Positions 1 through 6,902 are shown, numbered from the stretch's first letter. The stretch: DNA of 11,669 nt from an uncultured Bacilli bacterium (GCA_947853365.1 CANTWQ010000003.1:1-11669); one strand, 5' to 3'. Notes: generated by a model not told the origin, from the letters alone. Numbers and translations are program-made.

Positions 1-299
1 TTCATCATCACTTGTAACTTTGGTATATTCATAAATACCATATAATTTTGTAAAGACCATAACACCTTCTCTTCATATTCGCCAAGACCATCTGGTTCCT
101 TTTGCCCATTTATCTTTTGATAACCGGGCGCAATTTCTACCATACAGCTATAATTGCTATTTTCTAACTGCATCCATTGGAAACGGCCAATCAACCGATA
201 CGGATTTTCTTCGATAATTTGATAATCCGCGCTATCTTTGTCTATTTTTTGAAATGTAAATTGTGGATCCATCCACCAATCGTCCATCAGTATTAACAT
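1..299 (-). CDS. Unidentified protein, C-terminus cut by window edge
   Basis: An open frame of 99 codons runs from an ATG at 297-299 to the left edge with no stop, so the C-terminal part is missing. I chose this ATG because AGGGTGAT lies about five bases upstream, and a nearby GTG alternative meets a stop at once. The gene starts 25 bases after the ddl stop on the same strand, so it is probably the fourth gene of the hydrolase-murF-ddl operon. The visible peptide is acidic and aromatic-rich (MLILMDDWWMDPQF at the start), with no signal peptide, membrane segment or motif that I recognise. It looks soluble and cytoplasmic. I cannot assign a family. That it is a real gene rests on the open frame, the ribosome binding site and the operon position. 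Confidence 0.6.
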   Translation of the reverse strand, partial: MLILMDDWWMDPQFTFQKIDKDSADYQIIEENPYRLIGRFQWMQLENSNYSCMVEIAPGYQKINGQKEPDGLGEYEEKVLWSLQNYMVFMNIPKLQVMM

Positions 300-324
300 A
301 TGATCACCCTAGAAAAAAGGAATG

Positions 325-1566
325 CTACATCAACTTTCCTTTTCCACCTTTCATTCCTTTCAACCCCTTCAAACGATTTCCATCCGTTGTATAACCGGCC
401 AGAATATTGCTATCAAAAGAATGAACTTTTTTCATGCGTTGTTTATAATCTTTCACGCCAATATTGATCATATCATCTAAAAGATTCGTATAATCTTTAC
501 CAAGTGGTTCCCACAAATAGAAGGCTAATGAGCCCGGGATACTGTTAATCTCATTGATATATACTTTTTTCTTTTTTTGATCGATTAAAAAGTCAATTCT
601 AGATACACCACTACTTCCCAACGAACGATGTGCAAGCAATGCCACTTTTCTTACTTCTTCTTTTAATTTATCATCGATAGAAGCAGGAATTTTCCGATTT
701 GCCGAAAGCATTCCTTTACTACCATTCTGACTAGAATACTTTGTTTTTGTCACTCCTTTTACTTTACTAGAACCGATATATTTATCTTCAAAGGTTAAAA
801 AATCTTGACTAGAAATCACTTCTTCGATTTCAGAAAGACGTGCCTGTTGATAATTTCCAAGCACACTGATATTGACTTCTACTAAATTTTCGACCATTTC
901 TTCCACAACAATCTTATCATCATAGGAAATGGCATCTTCAATGGCTTCCATTAAGCCACTCTGATCATAAGCTGGATGAATACCAACACTACTGCCAAGT
1001 CGAGCAGGTTTTACAATCACTGGATAATGCAACTTCTCTTCTATTGTCTTTATCACTTGTTTTCCATCATCTTGATATTCGGTATCATAAAACCAAACAT
1101 AAGGAGATACCGGTAAATGATCACTTTCAAAGATTTGTTTCATATAAACCTTATCTTGCCCAACCACGGATGCATAAACATCACTTCCGACATAAGGAAT
1201 CCCAATCGATTGTAAATATCCCTGTAACACACCATCTTCAACATTCGTTCCATGAACAATAGGAAAAGCAATATCGATCTCCCCAACTTCTCGTTTGAAA
1301 AAGCCTTTACTTTGTAAGACAAAGCGTCCTTTTTTACAATATAATACGACATTTTTCGCATACCGCTTCAACAAATCCATGTCGCGATATGTCTCGATAT
1401 CTTTTAACATTTCTCCCGTATACCATTCACGATCTTTCGTAATATAGATCGGAACAATATCATATTTTTCTTGATCCATTTTATACATGGCTTGAATCGC
1501 CGAAATGATACTTACCTCATGTTCGACACTTTCACCACCAAAAATAACACCTACACGAATTTTCAT
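325..1566 (-). CDS. ddl: D-alanine--D-alanine ligase (long form)
   Basis: A cytoplasmic ATP-grasp ligase that joins two D-alanines for the peptidoglycan stem peptide. The N-terminal GGESVEHEVS motif (residues 10-19) contains E15, matching the substrate-binding glutamate of E. coli DdlB. HGTNVEDG is at 105-112, the ATP-grasp segment KPARLGSSVG at 186-195, and DKY at 261-263, with K262-Y263 matching the K215-Y216 pair typical of D-Ala-D-Ala rather than D-lactate ligases. The metal-site segment RIDF is at 323-326, and E339 and N341 lie in INEINSIPGS. At 413 residues it is longer than the usual 300-370. The extra length includes a lysine-rich insert near 264-292 and a Gly/Lys-rich C-terminal tail (about 398-413). 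The start is fixed by AAGGAGG at 1574-1580, which overlaps the murF stop, so the two are probably translationally coupled. TAG stop. Confidence 0.95.
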   Translation of the reverse strand: MKIRVGVIFGGESVEHEVSIISAIQAMYKMDQEKYDIVPIYITKDREWYTGEMLKDIETYRDMDLLKRYAKNVVLYCKKGRFVLQSKGFFKREVGEIDIAFPIVHGTNVEDGVLQGYLQSIGIPYVGSDVYASVVGQDKVYMKQIFESDHLPVSPYVWFYDTEYQDDGKQVIKTIEEKLHYPVIVKPARLGSSVGIHPAYDQSGLMEAIEDAISYDDKIVVEEMVENLVEVNISVLGNYQQARLSEIEEVISSQDFLTFEDKYIGSSKVKGVTKTKYSSQNGSKGMLSANRKIPASIDDKLKEEVRKVALLAHRSLGSSGVSRIDFLIDQKKKKVYINEINSIPGSLAFYLWEPLGKDYTNLLDDMINIGVKDYKQRMKKVHSFDSNILAGYTTDGNRLKGLKGMKGGKGKLM

Positions 1567-1573
1567 CTTCCTA

Positions 1574-1580
1574 CCTCCTT
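1574..1580 (-). promoter_or_regulatory. ddl ribosome binding site overlapping murF stop
   Basis: On the minus strand, AAGGAGG is seven bases before the ddl ATG, and its first two bases are part of the murF TAA stop (1579-1581). This is the expected arrangement for translational coupling of the MurF-like ligase and Ddl. Confidence 0.85.
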
Positions 1581-3183
1581 ATTCCTTTGTAATGAGTGCA
1601 TCTGGCAAATCATTTTCATACAATGCATAAATATCTTTTTTAGAAGATTTTTTAGCAAGTACCATTGCATAACTATCACGCACATCTTGAATCACTTCCA
1701 CATGATCCATCGGAAAGCCCACTTCTTGCAATCCTTGATAAATCGCTTCTGTTTGCTTCTTCCCTACTAAAATGACATAATCACACGCATCTTTCATCTG
1801 GGTTCCAAACAGACGATTATATTCGAACTCCTTACTGCCAAGTTCCGTCATTCCAGGAGTTACAACCACTCTTGTTCCAGGCATCATCTTTAGAACTTCT
1901 AAGGCCATTTTGGCTCCGACCGGATTGGAATTATAGGCATCATCAATCTGATACATATCCCCCAGACGTTTTAACTCCAAACGATGTTCTACCGATTTCA
2001 CTCGCCTTACAGCACTTTGTAATTCTGGTATCGTAATTCCAAACTCTAATCCTAATGCAATCGCTGCTAAAATATTATAGACATTGAATGAACCTAGTAG
2101 TTTTGTTTCAAATGGATAAGTACCACTTTCTAATACCAAATCAAATGTCGTTCCCTCGCTACTACATTGAATATTTTCCGCACGGACATCACAATCCTTG
2201 TGATCAATCCCAATCCAAATGATTTTGACTTTATTTTTTAATGGATAAGATACTTGTTTCGGATCATCACGATTTAATACCGCAACCCCATCTTCCGGTA
2301 ACGATTCGATGAGTTCAAACTTCGTTTTTTGAATATTCTCTTCACTGCCAAAGGAAGATAAATGGGCCGTTCCAATGGTTGTTAAAATACCGTATTGTGG
2401 ATGCACCAAATCACACAATTTTTGAATATCCCCTCTGGTATACGCCCCCATTTCGGCAATAAAAATATCATCAAATTTATCTAAATAATTGTTAATCGTA
2501 ATCATCAAGCCATTTTCCGTATTAAAATTTTTAGGTGTAGGACGCGTAATGTATTTGACATTTAAAATATCGTTCAAAATATTTTTACTACTCGTTTTTC
2601 CATAACTACCAGTAATACCGATGACTTTTAAATGTGACATAGATGCTAGCTTTTTCTTGGCCTTATGACGAAAATAATGAAATACCGCGCGTTCGATTGG
2701 ATGATTGATAAACAAAGCAAGATAAGTAAGTAAAAAAGCAAAGACCGCAAATGAAACAAGAAATAAAAGCACCACACGATTCGAAAGTAAACCAAAAAAT
2801 TCTAATACAATCGGTAAAATATAAAGAATGGTAAGAGTGATAATGAGTCTTTGAATCCGTTTGGTAACTACCAATGGTTTTTTATTCTGTTCATTTTTAC
2901 GAATGATCAAGAAAGAGTACTCGATAAATAGATAAAAACCAATCATGATGAAAAGCAAAATATTGACGATCATCTCTTGATGGAAAAAGAACAACAAAAG
3001 AGTAAGAGGAATGCCCAACAAGTCACCATACCAAAAACACGTTTTTAAATTACTTAACATCCATTTCCCATAACGATGATTTTCATCATATAAATTCTGC
3101 TGTAACATGTGTAATGCTTTTCTAGTCTTAGTAAAATAATAAACAAAGATAACAAAAAATAAAACATAATAGAGAAACAACAT
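1579..3183 (-). CDS. murF: Membrane-anchored MurF-like Mur ligase
   Basis: The central and C-terminal Mur ligase domains are clear: P-loop GSYGKTS (192-198), the segment KNFNTENG (218-225), IAEMGAYTRGD (242-252), the ATPase-domain NVYNILAAIALG stretch (367-378), and then the MurF-type HRLE (400-403), IDDAYNSNP (413-421) and GMTELGS (444-450). MurF uses ATP to join D-Ala-D-Ala to UDP-MurNAc-tripeptide, and the next gene, ddl, makes that dipeptide. Unusually, about 180 N-terminal residues form four or five hydrophobic segments (roughly 2-17, 55-68, 71-93, 113-131, 137-158) where a normal MurF has its UDP-substrate domain. At 534 residues it exceeds the usual ~450. The ATG start has AGGAGGTT at 3187-3194 overlapping the hydrolase stop. 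A related Mur ligase with another amide substrate is possible, but the neighbourhood favours MurF. Confidence 0.85.
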   Translation of the reverse strand: MLFLYYVLFFVIFVYYFTKTRKALHMLQQNLYDENHRYGKWMLSNLKTCFWYGDLLGIPLTLLLFFFHQEMIVNILLFIMIGFYLFIEYSFLIIRKNEQNKKPLVVTKRIQRLIITLTILYILPIVLEFFGLLSNRVVLLFLVSFAVFAFLLTYLALFINHPIERAVFHYFRHKAKKKLASMSHLKVIGITGSYGKTSSKNILNDILNVKYITRPTPKNFNTENGLMITINNYLDKFDDIFIAEMGAYTRGDIQKLCDLVHPQYGILTTIGTAHLSSFGSEENIQKTKFELIESLPEDGVAVLNRDDPKQVSYPLKNKVKIIWIGIDHKDCDVRAENIQCSSEGTTFDLVLESGTYPFETKLLGSFNVYNILAAIALGLEFGITIPELQSAVRRVKSVEHRLELKRLGDMYQIDDAYNSNPVGAKMALEVLKMMPGTRVVVTPGMTELGSKEFEYNRLFGTQMKDACDYVILVGKKQTEAIYQGLQEVGFPMDHVEVIQDVRDSYAMVLAKKSSKKDIYALYENDLPDALITKE

Positions 3184-3186
3184 AAC

Positions 3187-3194
3187 AACCTCCT
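3187..3194 (-). promoter_or_regulatory. murF ribosome binding site overlapping hydrolase stop
   Basis: AGGAGGTT on the minus strand lies three bases before the murF ATG (six from the AGGAG core) and overlaps the TAG stop of the upstream hydrolase (3193-3195). The stop-on-RBS arrangement matches the murF-ddl junction and suggests coupled translation. Confidence 0.85.
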
Positions 3195-3906
3195 AAATAA
3201 AATGCTCTAGAATGGATACCACTTGTGGCAAAGCTTCCAAATACGCATAGTGCGTATAACCATCAAGGACAATCAAAGCACCATCTTTTAATAGAGCTTC
3301 TAGCTTTCTGGCATCTTCTACTGGAGCCGCGGTATCTAAACTTCCCCAAATAAGAAGGGTTGGACAAGTAATTTTCTTAGCACAATCACTTAAATCTTGA
3401 TTGACCACTTGCACTAAAATATCACGCATCCGTGGACTTGCGTTACGATAATCGGAAGAACCAATAAACTTCTTGGCAACATTCGATAATTTTCCCACGA
3501 TTGGCATCTTGGCCACCGTTTTCAATGTCTTTTCTTTCAAACTCACCTTGGTATCTTCCCGCACACAAGGGCTACCAAACAATACCAGTTTCGAAATATT
3601 ATAACGACTGGCGTAACAAATCGCCACTCTTCCTCCAAAGGAGTGTCCCATTAGAATCGGAGACGCAACACCAACTTGTTCTAAAAAAGCATGAAGAAAC
3701 GTCGCATAATCGAAAATATTCCAAACGGATGTCGGTTCACTACTCTTTCCAAACCCAGGCAAATCCAAAATGGTAATGCGATAATTTGGAAATTTCCGAG
3801 CAAGCGGTAACATCATCTCGATATTTTGTCCCCATCCATGAAGCAAAACAATATCTTCTCCTTCACCATATTGTATGTAATTCACATCTATTTCTCCAAT
3901 TCTCAT
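3193..3906 (-). CDS. Alpha/beta hydrolase, substrate unknown
   Basis: A 237-residue alpha/beta-hydrolase-fold enzyme with no signal peptide, so cytoplasmic. The oxyanion-hole segment HGWG is at 23-26, the nucleophile elbow GHSFGG has S89, the probable acid is D191 in GSLDTAAP, and the catalytic histidine is H219 in THYAYLE. LDLPGFGKS (48-55) is typical of the esterase/C-C hydrolase/peptidase group, but the substrate cannot be read from the sequence. I chose the internal ATG at 3904-3906 over one 27 codons upstream because GGAAGGTG sits just ahead of it, and because the longer version would read through the preceding terminator and promoter. It is the first gene of the operon with murF nine bases downstream, which suggests, without proving, an envelope-related job. 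Confidence 0.9.
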   Translation of the reverse strand: MRIGEIDVNYIQYGEGEDIVLLHGWGQNIEMMLPLARKFPNYRITILDLPGFGKSSEPTSVWNIFDYATFLHAFLEQVGVASPILMGHSFGGRVAICYASRYNISKLVLFGSPCVREDTKVSLKEKTLKTVAKMPIVGKLSNVAKKFIGSSDYRNASPRMRDILVQVVNQDLSDCAKKITCPTLLIWGSLDTAAPVEDARKLEALLKDGALIVLDGYTHYAYLEALPQVVSILEHFI

Positions 3907-3924
3907 GATACACCTTCCAAAAAC

Positions 3925-3933
3925 ATTATAGCA
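3925..3933 (-). promoter_or_regulatory. Extended -10 promoter of the hydrolase-murF-ddl operon
   Basis: Minus-strand TGCTATAAT is a perfect extended -10 element with no good -35. Transcription would start near 3918, giving a leader of only about 12 bases whose ribosome binding site is at the very 5' end. The promoter lies immediately downstream of the lipoprotein terminator. Confidence 0.6.
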
Positions 3934-3942
3934 CAAGAGAGC

Positions 3943-3969
3943 AAAAAAAGAGAAGTATCTCTTACTTCT
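3943..3969 (-). terminator. Terminator of the lipoprotein gene
   Basis: On the minus strand a 7-bp perfect stem (AGAAGTA / TACTTCT, 3963-3969 with 3951-3957) and a 5-base loop are followed by CTTTTTTT. It begins 14 bases after the lipoprotein stop, as expected for a Rho-independent terminator. The stem is AT-rich, so some read-through into the operon is possible. Confidence 0.7.
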
Positions 3970-3983
3970 ATCAACGCCCAAAA

Positions 3984-4394
3984 TCACGCAATGACAAATT
4001 CCGCATAAACATATTTTTTTTCAGAACCACGAGGACTTCCTTCTTTGACCAAACGATACGTACCAGGTTTTAGTTCTCCATAAATCTCTTCCCAATCACA
4101 TTCCAATTCCAATTTCCCATTTTCATCGACCAAATATCCAACGAGCAGAAAAAAGGATTCTTTTGCTTGTAATTCATGCCAGCCAAACCACCCTTTTTTT
4201 TGAATCGAAAAATCTTCTCCATAAATATTGTCATTTCCCGTAGTATCATTGATCACAACCGTCGCACTCACTTTTGTCAAAGTCCCTTCTTTGATTGTCA
4301 TCGTAACCCCCTCTAAAACATGATCTTCATTACTACAACCGACAATCAAAAACGATAGAAATAAAAGAATTCCCATAAACCATATCCTTCTCAT
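3984..4394 (-). CDS. Lipoprotein with bacterial Ig-like domain
   Basis: A 136-residue exported lipoprotein. It has a charged start (MRR), a hydrophobic stretch and a lipobox ending LIVGC, with C20 as the predicted lipidated residue, so it should be anchored to the outer face of the membrane. The rest resembles the small bacterial Ig-like domain of many Bacillota lipoproteins: an N-terminal strand region (TMTIKEGTLTKVSATVVIND, 31-50), YGEDFSIQKKGWFGWHEL (58-75), and near the end YGELKPGTYRLVKE (105-118) followed by YVYAEFVI (128-135). No catalytic residues are evident; a binding or structural role is likely but unproven. GGAGGAAGG precedes the ATG; the stop is TGA. A decayed second copy of its 3' end lies at 6629-6696. 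Confidence 0.8.
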   Translation of the reverse strand: MRRIWFMGILLFLSFLIVGCSNEDHVLEGVTMTIKEGTLTKVSATVVINDTTGNDNIYGEDFSIQKKGWFGWHELQAKESFFLLVGYLVDENGKLELECDWEEIYGELKPGTYRLVKEGSPRGSEKKYVYAEFVIA

Positions 4395-4428
4395 CTGTTT
4401 TACCTTCCTCCTTTATTTTGATAATATT

Positions 4429-4437
4429 ATTATAACA
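4429..4437 (-). promoter_or_regulatory. Extended -10 promoter of the lipoprotein gene
   Basis: Minus-strand TGTTATAAT is a perfect extended -10 with no convincing -35. The start site would be near 4422, about 28 bases before the ATG. An imperfect palindrome, GGATTGATCCATCC (4439-4452, symmetric at 12 of 14 positions), lies just upstream in the spacer and could be an operator; that is only a suggestion. Confidence 0.55.
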
Positions 4438-4474
4438 AGGATTGATCCATCCTAAAAGTAACAACACTTATTTT

Positions 4475-4531
4475 TTATGTATATAGTATAAATTTAGTGC
4501 CTATTGATATCATACCATTTAGTCCCAACAT
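4475..4531 (-). CDS. Possible 18-residue peptide upstream of the lipoprotein
   Basis: A short frame encodes MLGLNGMISIGTKFILYT and ends in TAA. Its only support is a strong ribosome binding site, GGGAGG (4537-4542), five bases before the ATG. I see no clear promoter and no similarity to a known leader peptide or small toxin. It may be chance or a relic. Confidence 0.2.
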   Translation of the reverse strand: MLGLNGMISIGTKFILYT

Positions 4532-5053
4532 ACCTACCTCCCAGTATATAACAATGGAATTTGTGCTTTCACTTTTCTAAATGCATATATGGTCAGACGC
4601 TCTCATCTTCTAGATACGCTAATTGTTTCCACTTATTTATTCTAATTATAGTTTCATTCTATTTTAGTAATGAAAAATATAAATTATTCAGTCCTTACCA
4701 GTTTACTAATACTATAATCTCACCGACTTCTTATGTTATAAACTTGCCGACTTTTTTACCAGAGTTCTCCTTAACAATGCATAAAGTTTTCTATGAAAAA
4801 ACCTATATTCTTCTTTGATTAACTAATATTGCGTAAAATCACAATTTTCTTTTGCGCTTTGTTTATGATGCATCATATTTTATACAAATTTATAATAAGT
4901 TTCTATTCATCATTCTTGATCTCACTCTACATGTGCTTTATTATTTGACTTTATAACAATACTTTAGGTTTCTCTAACCCTTCGTCAACACCTATTGTAT
5001 GTATTGATATTTTACAAACTAAGTATACACTATACACAATATAGATTAAGAAA
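4532..5053. other. AT-rich intergenic stretch without a supported gene
   Basis: Between the possible small ORF and the protease terminator I see no supported gene. An 85-codon plus-strand frame at 4561-4818 begins with TTG, has no ribosome binding site and resembles nothing. The only patterns noted are a 17-base direct repeat (4713-4729 and 4737-4753, 14 of 17 identical) and the small palindrome TGATGCATCA near 4867. Confidence 0.6.
4713..4753. repeat. Short imperfect direct repeat, 24-base period
   Basis: Two 17-base copies (4713-4729 and 4737-4753), both starting TATAA and ending CCGACTT, match at 14 of 17 positions. No function is apparent, and chance in AT-rich DNA is possible. Confidence 0.3.
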
Positions 5054-5083
5054 AGACTGTCAACAAAACTCATTTGACAGTCT
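5047..5083 (-). terminator. Terminator of the serine protease gene
   Basis: AGACTGTCAA (5054-5063) and TTGACAGTCT (5074-5083) form a perfect 10-bp stem with a 10-base loop. On the minus strand it is followed by TTTTCTT, and it starts 31 bases after the protease stop. There is no T-run on the plus side, so it serves leftward transcription. Confidence 0.9.
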
Positions 5084-5113
5084 ACTATATATTTCATTCT
5101 TTTTAGTTATCAA

Positions 5114-6370
5114 TCAATATCGATCAAGTCCAAACTGAGATTTAATAACGCTCGCTTTCGTGATCAAAGATTCATTCATAGTTTTCGATTTAGCATGCAT
5201 AATACCCAATGTGTTATTCGTAAAAAGTCCCGCCATTACATTAGTCGTTACAGCAATACCACCACTATCTCCCTTTTCAGAGGTTAGTGTAGCTCTAATT
5301 AAATTAGTGTGAGTTACTCCATCCATTGCATAAGAATAATTCGTACTTTTAATAGTACCTGCCGTATAGCCGGTCGCATATCCAACTTTTGCTACCGTTT
5401 GACCAACAACCAAAAAATCATCATATTCAACAATTGTACTAATTGTATTACTACCCATAGGTAAAGATTGATTTAATATATTTGTAGGTGTTATACCGCT
5501 AGAAGTAGCAATAAAAGCAGCATCAAGAGTCCCATTATTAGCATGTTTTGATACATAGCCGATACCGGGTATCGTGTCACCAACACTATTAAAACAATGT
5601 CCTGCCGATACAATACCTACTTGACCAGAACTTGTTTTTACCCTATAACCATAAGAACAAGATTGACCAGTAGAAGAAGTATACATTGCACCGGGATTTA
5701 TACTAGCAATATTTTCATAATCAACACTTTCCGTAAAGATAATCATTGGAGAATTTATAATTTCATCTTTAAATTTCTTTATTTCCTCCAAATTATACTC
5801 TTTTAGTTCCACTACTACCCGATTCGATGGGATATCAATATATAATCCTGAAAAATTATTATTCTTTCCTAAATATTTTTCAAGAAGCAAAGAATACACT
5901 TCATTCAATTCATTGTAAGAATAGTTAATATAATTTATTTTAACGTTGTCATGGGTTCGAATAATATCCATATATTTTTCAGATTGTTTACTTTGAAGCA
6001 CTGGAACCTTTTCCTCAACCACTTGAAGAACCAAATTATCATCGTTATCAATATATAATCCTCCAATATAGTCAGGATAAGAAGAATTCTCCATTTCCCC
6101 TTGCTTCAGTTTAGATTCAATCGCGAATGCCGTATTTACAGACAATTGATTATGTATAAGTTTATCATGGTAGTTCACTCCATACTCTTCTATCATATAA
6201 TTGTTTATGGCCTCTAATTTTTTTCTATCACTAGCAATGTTACTCAACAGTTGAGGACCATGCAAATCAAAGCTTGATGATTCGAACGATATCTTAGCAT
6301 TTACTTGACTCGTTGAACAAATAATTAAGAACATCAAGAGAAGTAAGAACACAAAATTATTTTTTTTCAC
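5114..6370 (-). CDS. Secreted S1-family (chymotrypsin-fold) serine protease
   Basis: A 418-residue preproprotein. The signal peptide (charged MKKNN, hydrophobic core to about residue 22) has a probable cut after VNA (residue 25); C18 does not sit in a proper lipobox, so secretion rather than lipidation is expected. Residues 26 to about 225 look like a propeptide, as in streptogrisin-type proteases. The catalytic domain has H258 in SAGHC, D283 in TLDAAF and S369 in KGDSGG, a complete triad. C238 and C259 are placed to form the disulfide next to the catalytic histidine. Substrate specificity is not readable. The start is GTG with AGAGGTG five bases upstream. The gene stands alone between an orphan hairpin and its own terminator. 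By eye it is more AT-rich than the murF/polC regions, suggesting acquired DNA. Confidence 0.88.
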   Translation of the reverse strand: MKKNNFVFLLLLMFLIICSTSQVNAKISFESSSFDLHGPQLLSNIASDRKKLEAINNYMIEEYGVNYHDKLIHNQLSVNTAFAIESKLKQGEMENSSYPDYIGGLYIDNDDNLVLQVVEEKVPVLQSKQSEKYMDIIRTHDNVKINYINYSYNELNEVYSLLLEKYLGKNNNFSGLYIDIPSNRVVVELKEYNLEEIKKFKDEIINSPMIIFTESVDYENIASINPGAMYTSSTGQSCSYGYRVKTSSGQVGIVSAGHCFNSVGDTIPGIGYVSKHANNGTLDAAFIATSSGITPTNILNQSLPMGSNTISTIVEYDDFLVVGQTVAKVGYATGYTAGTIKSTNYSYAMDGVTHTNLIRATLTSEKGDSGGIAVTTNVMAGLFTNNTLGIMHAKSKTMNESLITKASVIKSQFGLDRY

Positions 6371-6390
6371 TTTTACACCTCTTTCTAATT

Positions 6391-6399
6391 TTTATAACA
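6391..6399 (-). promoter_or_regulatory. Possible extended -10 promoter of the protease
   Basis: Minus-strand TGTTATAAA fits an extended -10 with no recognisable -35. The start would fall near 6384, giving a leader of about 14 bases directly ahead of the GTG start. A better promoter further up cannot be excluded. Confidence 0.45.
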
Positions 6400-6450
6400 A
6401 ATATCATTTTACAACTCGTACGCATTTTGCAAAACAATAATGTTAACATT

Positions 6451-6484
6451 AAAAAAGCAGCATTAGAAAATGTCTAATACTGCT
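6451..6484 (-). terminator. Terminator-like hairpin upstream of the protease
   Basis: A 12-bp stem with one G-T wobble (6456-6467 with 6473-6484, loop of five) is followed by a T-run on the minus strand. It insulates the protease from leftward transcription. No intact gene feeds it: the nearest upstream element is the lipoprotein relic at 6629-6696, whose old terminator it may be. Attenuation of the protease is less likely, since a promoter lies downstream of it. Confidence 0.75.
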
Positions 6485-6628
6485 CGACAAATTATTTCTA
6501 AAACCAGTATAAAAGTTATCAGGTAAAATGTCAATAATTTTGTAACTTAAGTTTGATATTTTTAACAAAAAGTCAATATTTTTAGTAAATACAATCTCAA
6601 AAAAAACCAGTGTTACATTTACTTTTAC

Positions 6629-6696
6629 TCACACAATGACCAATTCAGCATAAATATATTGTTTTCTCGTAATCTATAGAACTTTATGCCGCAAAC
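6629..6696 (-). pseudogene. Relic of a second Ig-like lipoprotein gene (3' end only)
   Basis: The last 12 codons including the TGA (6629-6664) match the 3' end of the intact lipoprotein gene (3984-4019) at 31 of 36 bases and read KQYIYAELVIV against KKYVYAEFVIA. Just upstream another frame reads FYRLRE, matching TYRLVKE of the intact protein; adding one A to the A-run at about 6665-6668 would join the two frames. I see no start, lipobox or further body. The likely history is duplication or former presence of a paralogue, then deletion and frameshift. The unframed upstream boundary is approximate. Confidence 0.7.
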
Positions 6697-6812
6697 ATAA
6701 AAAAGCAAAACATATAAATAGATTAAATTAACAAGAGGCAGAAAAAACCTTTGTTAAGATGATGAAATAATGGTATATAACAAGAAAAAGAACAAGCATG
6801 AAAAAGCCTTAT

Positions 6813-6828
6813 CGAAATTTAAATTTCG
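6813..6828. repeat. Perfect 16-base palindrome
   Basis: CGAAATTTAAATTTCG is identical to its reverse complement. It stands alone in non-coding DNA. It could be a protein binding site, or chance in AT-rich sequence. Confidence 0.4.
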
Positions 6829-6902
6829 TTAAAATCTTTAAAAAGAACTATAACATAAGATCTCTGTTGGATGATTTTTTGATTTGACATAAGTAAATCA
6901 CT

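Larger units (their letters stand above)
6485..6902. other. AT-rich intergenic stretch with a gene relic and a palindrome
   Basis: No intact gene is supported here. The stretch holds the lipoprotein relic (6629-6696), a perfect 16-base palindrome (6813-6828) and a 20-codon plus-strand frame (6770-6832, MVYNKKKNKHEKALSKFKFR) that lacks a ribosome binding site. Confidence 0.6.

Noticed and set aside
325..1566. VanG- or VanA-type resistance ligase
   Set aside because: The K262-Y263 pair and overall motifs fit D-Ala-D-Ala specificity, and the neighbours are a housekeeping murein operon with no vanH, vanX, vanT or vanXY genes.
3907..3987. Longer hydrolase start at 3985-3987
   Set aside because: The added 27 residues read through the terminator and promoter; the ATG at 3904-3906 has the ribosome binding site and matches the start of the hydrolase fold.
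4561..4818. 85-codon plus-strand frame starting with TTG
   Set aside because: It has no ribosome binding site, no recognisable motif and a composition like the surrounding AT-rich non-coding DNA.
5114..6370. Lipoprotein reading of the protease because of C18
   Set aside because: The residue before C18 is isoleucine, which does not fit a lipobox; a signal peptidase I site VNA-K follows.
6770..6832. 20-codon plus-strand frame rich in lysine, as a transposase start
   Set aside because: There is no ribosome binding site and the fragment is too short and low-complexity to assign to any transposase; no insertion-sequence ends were seen.
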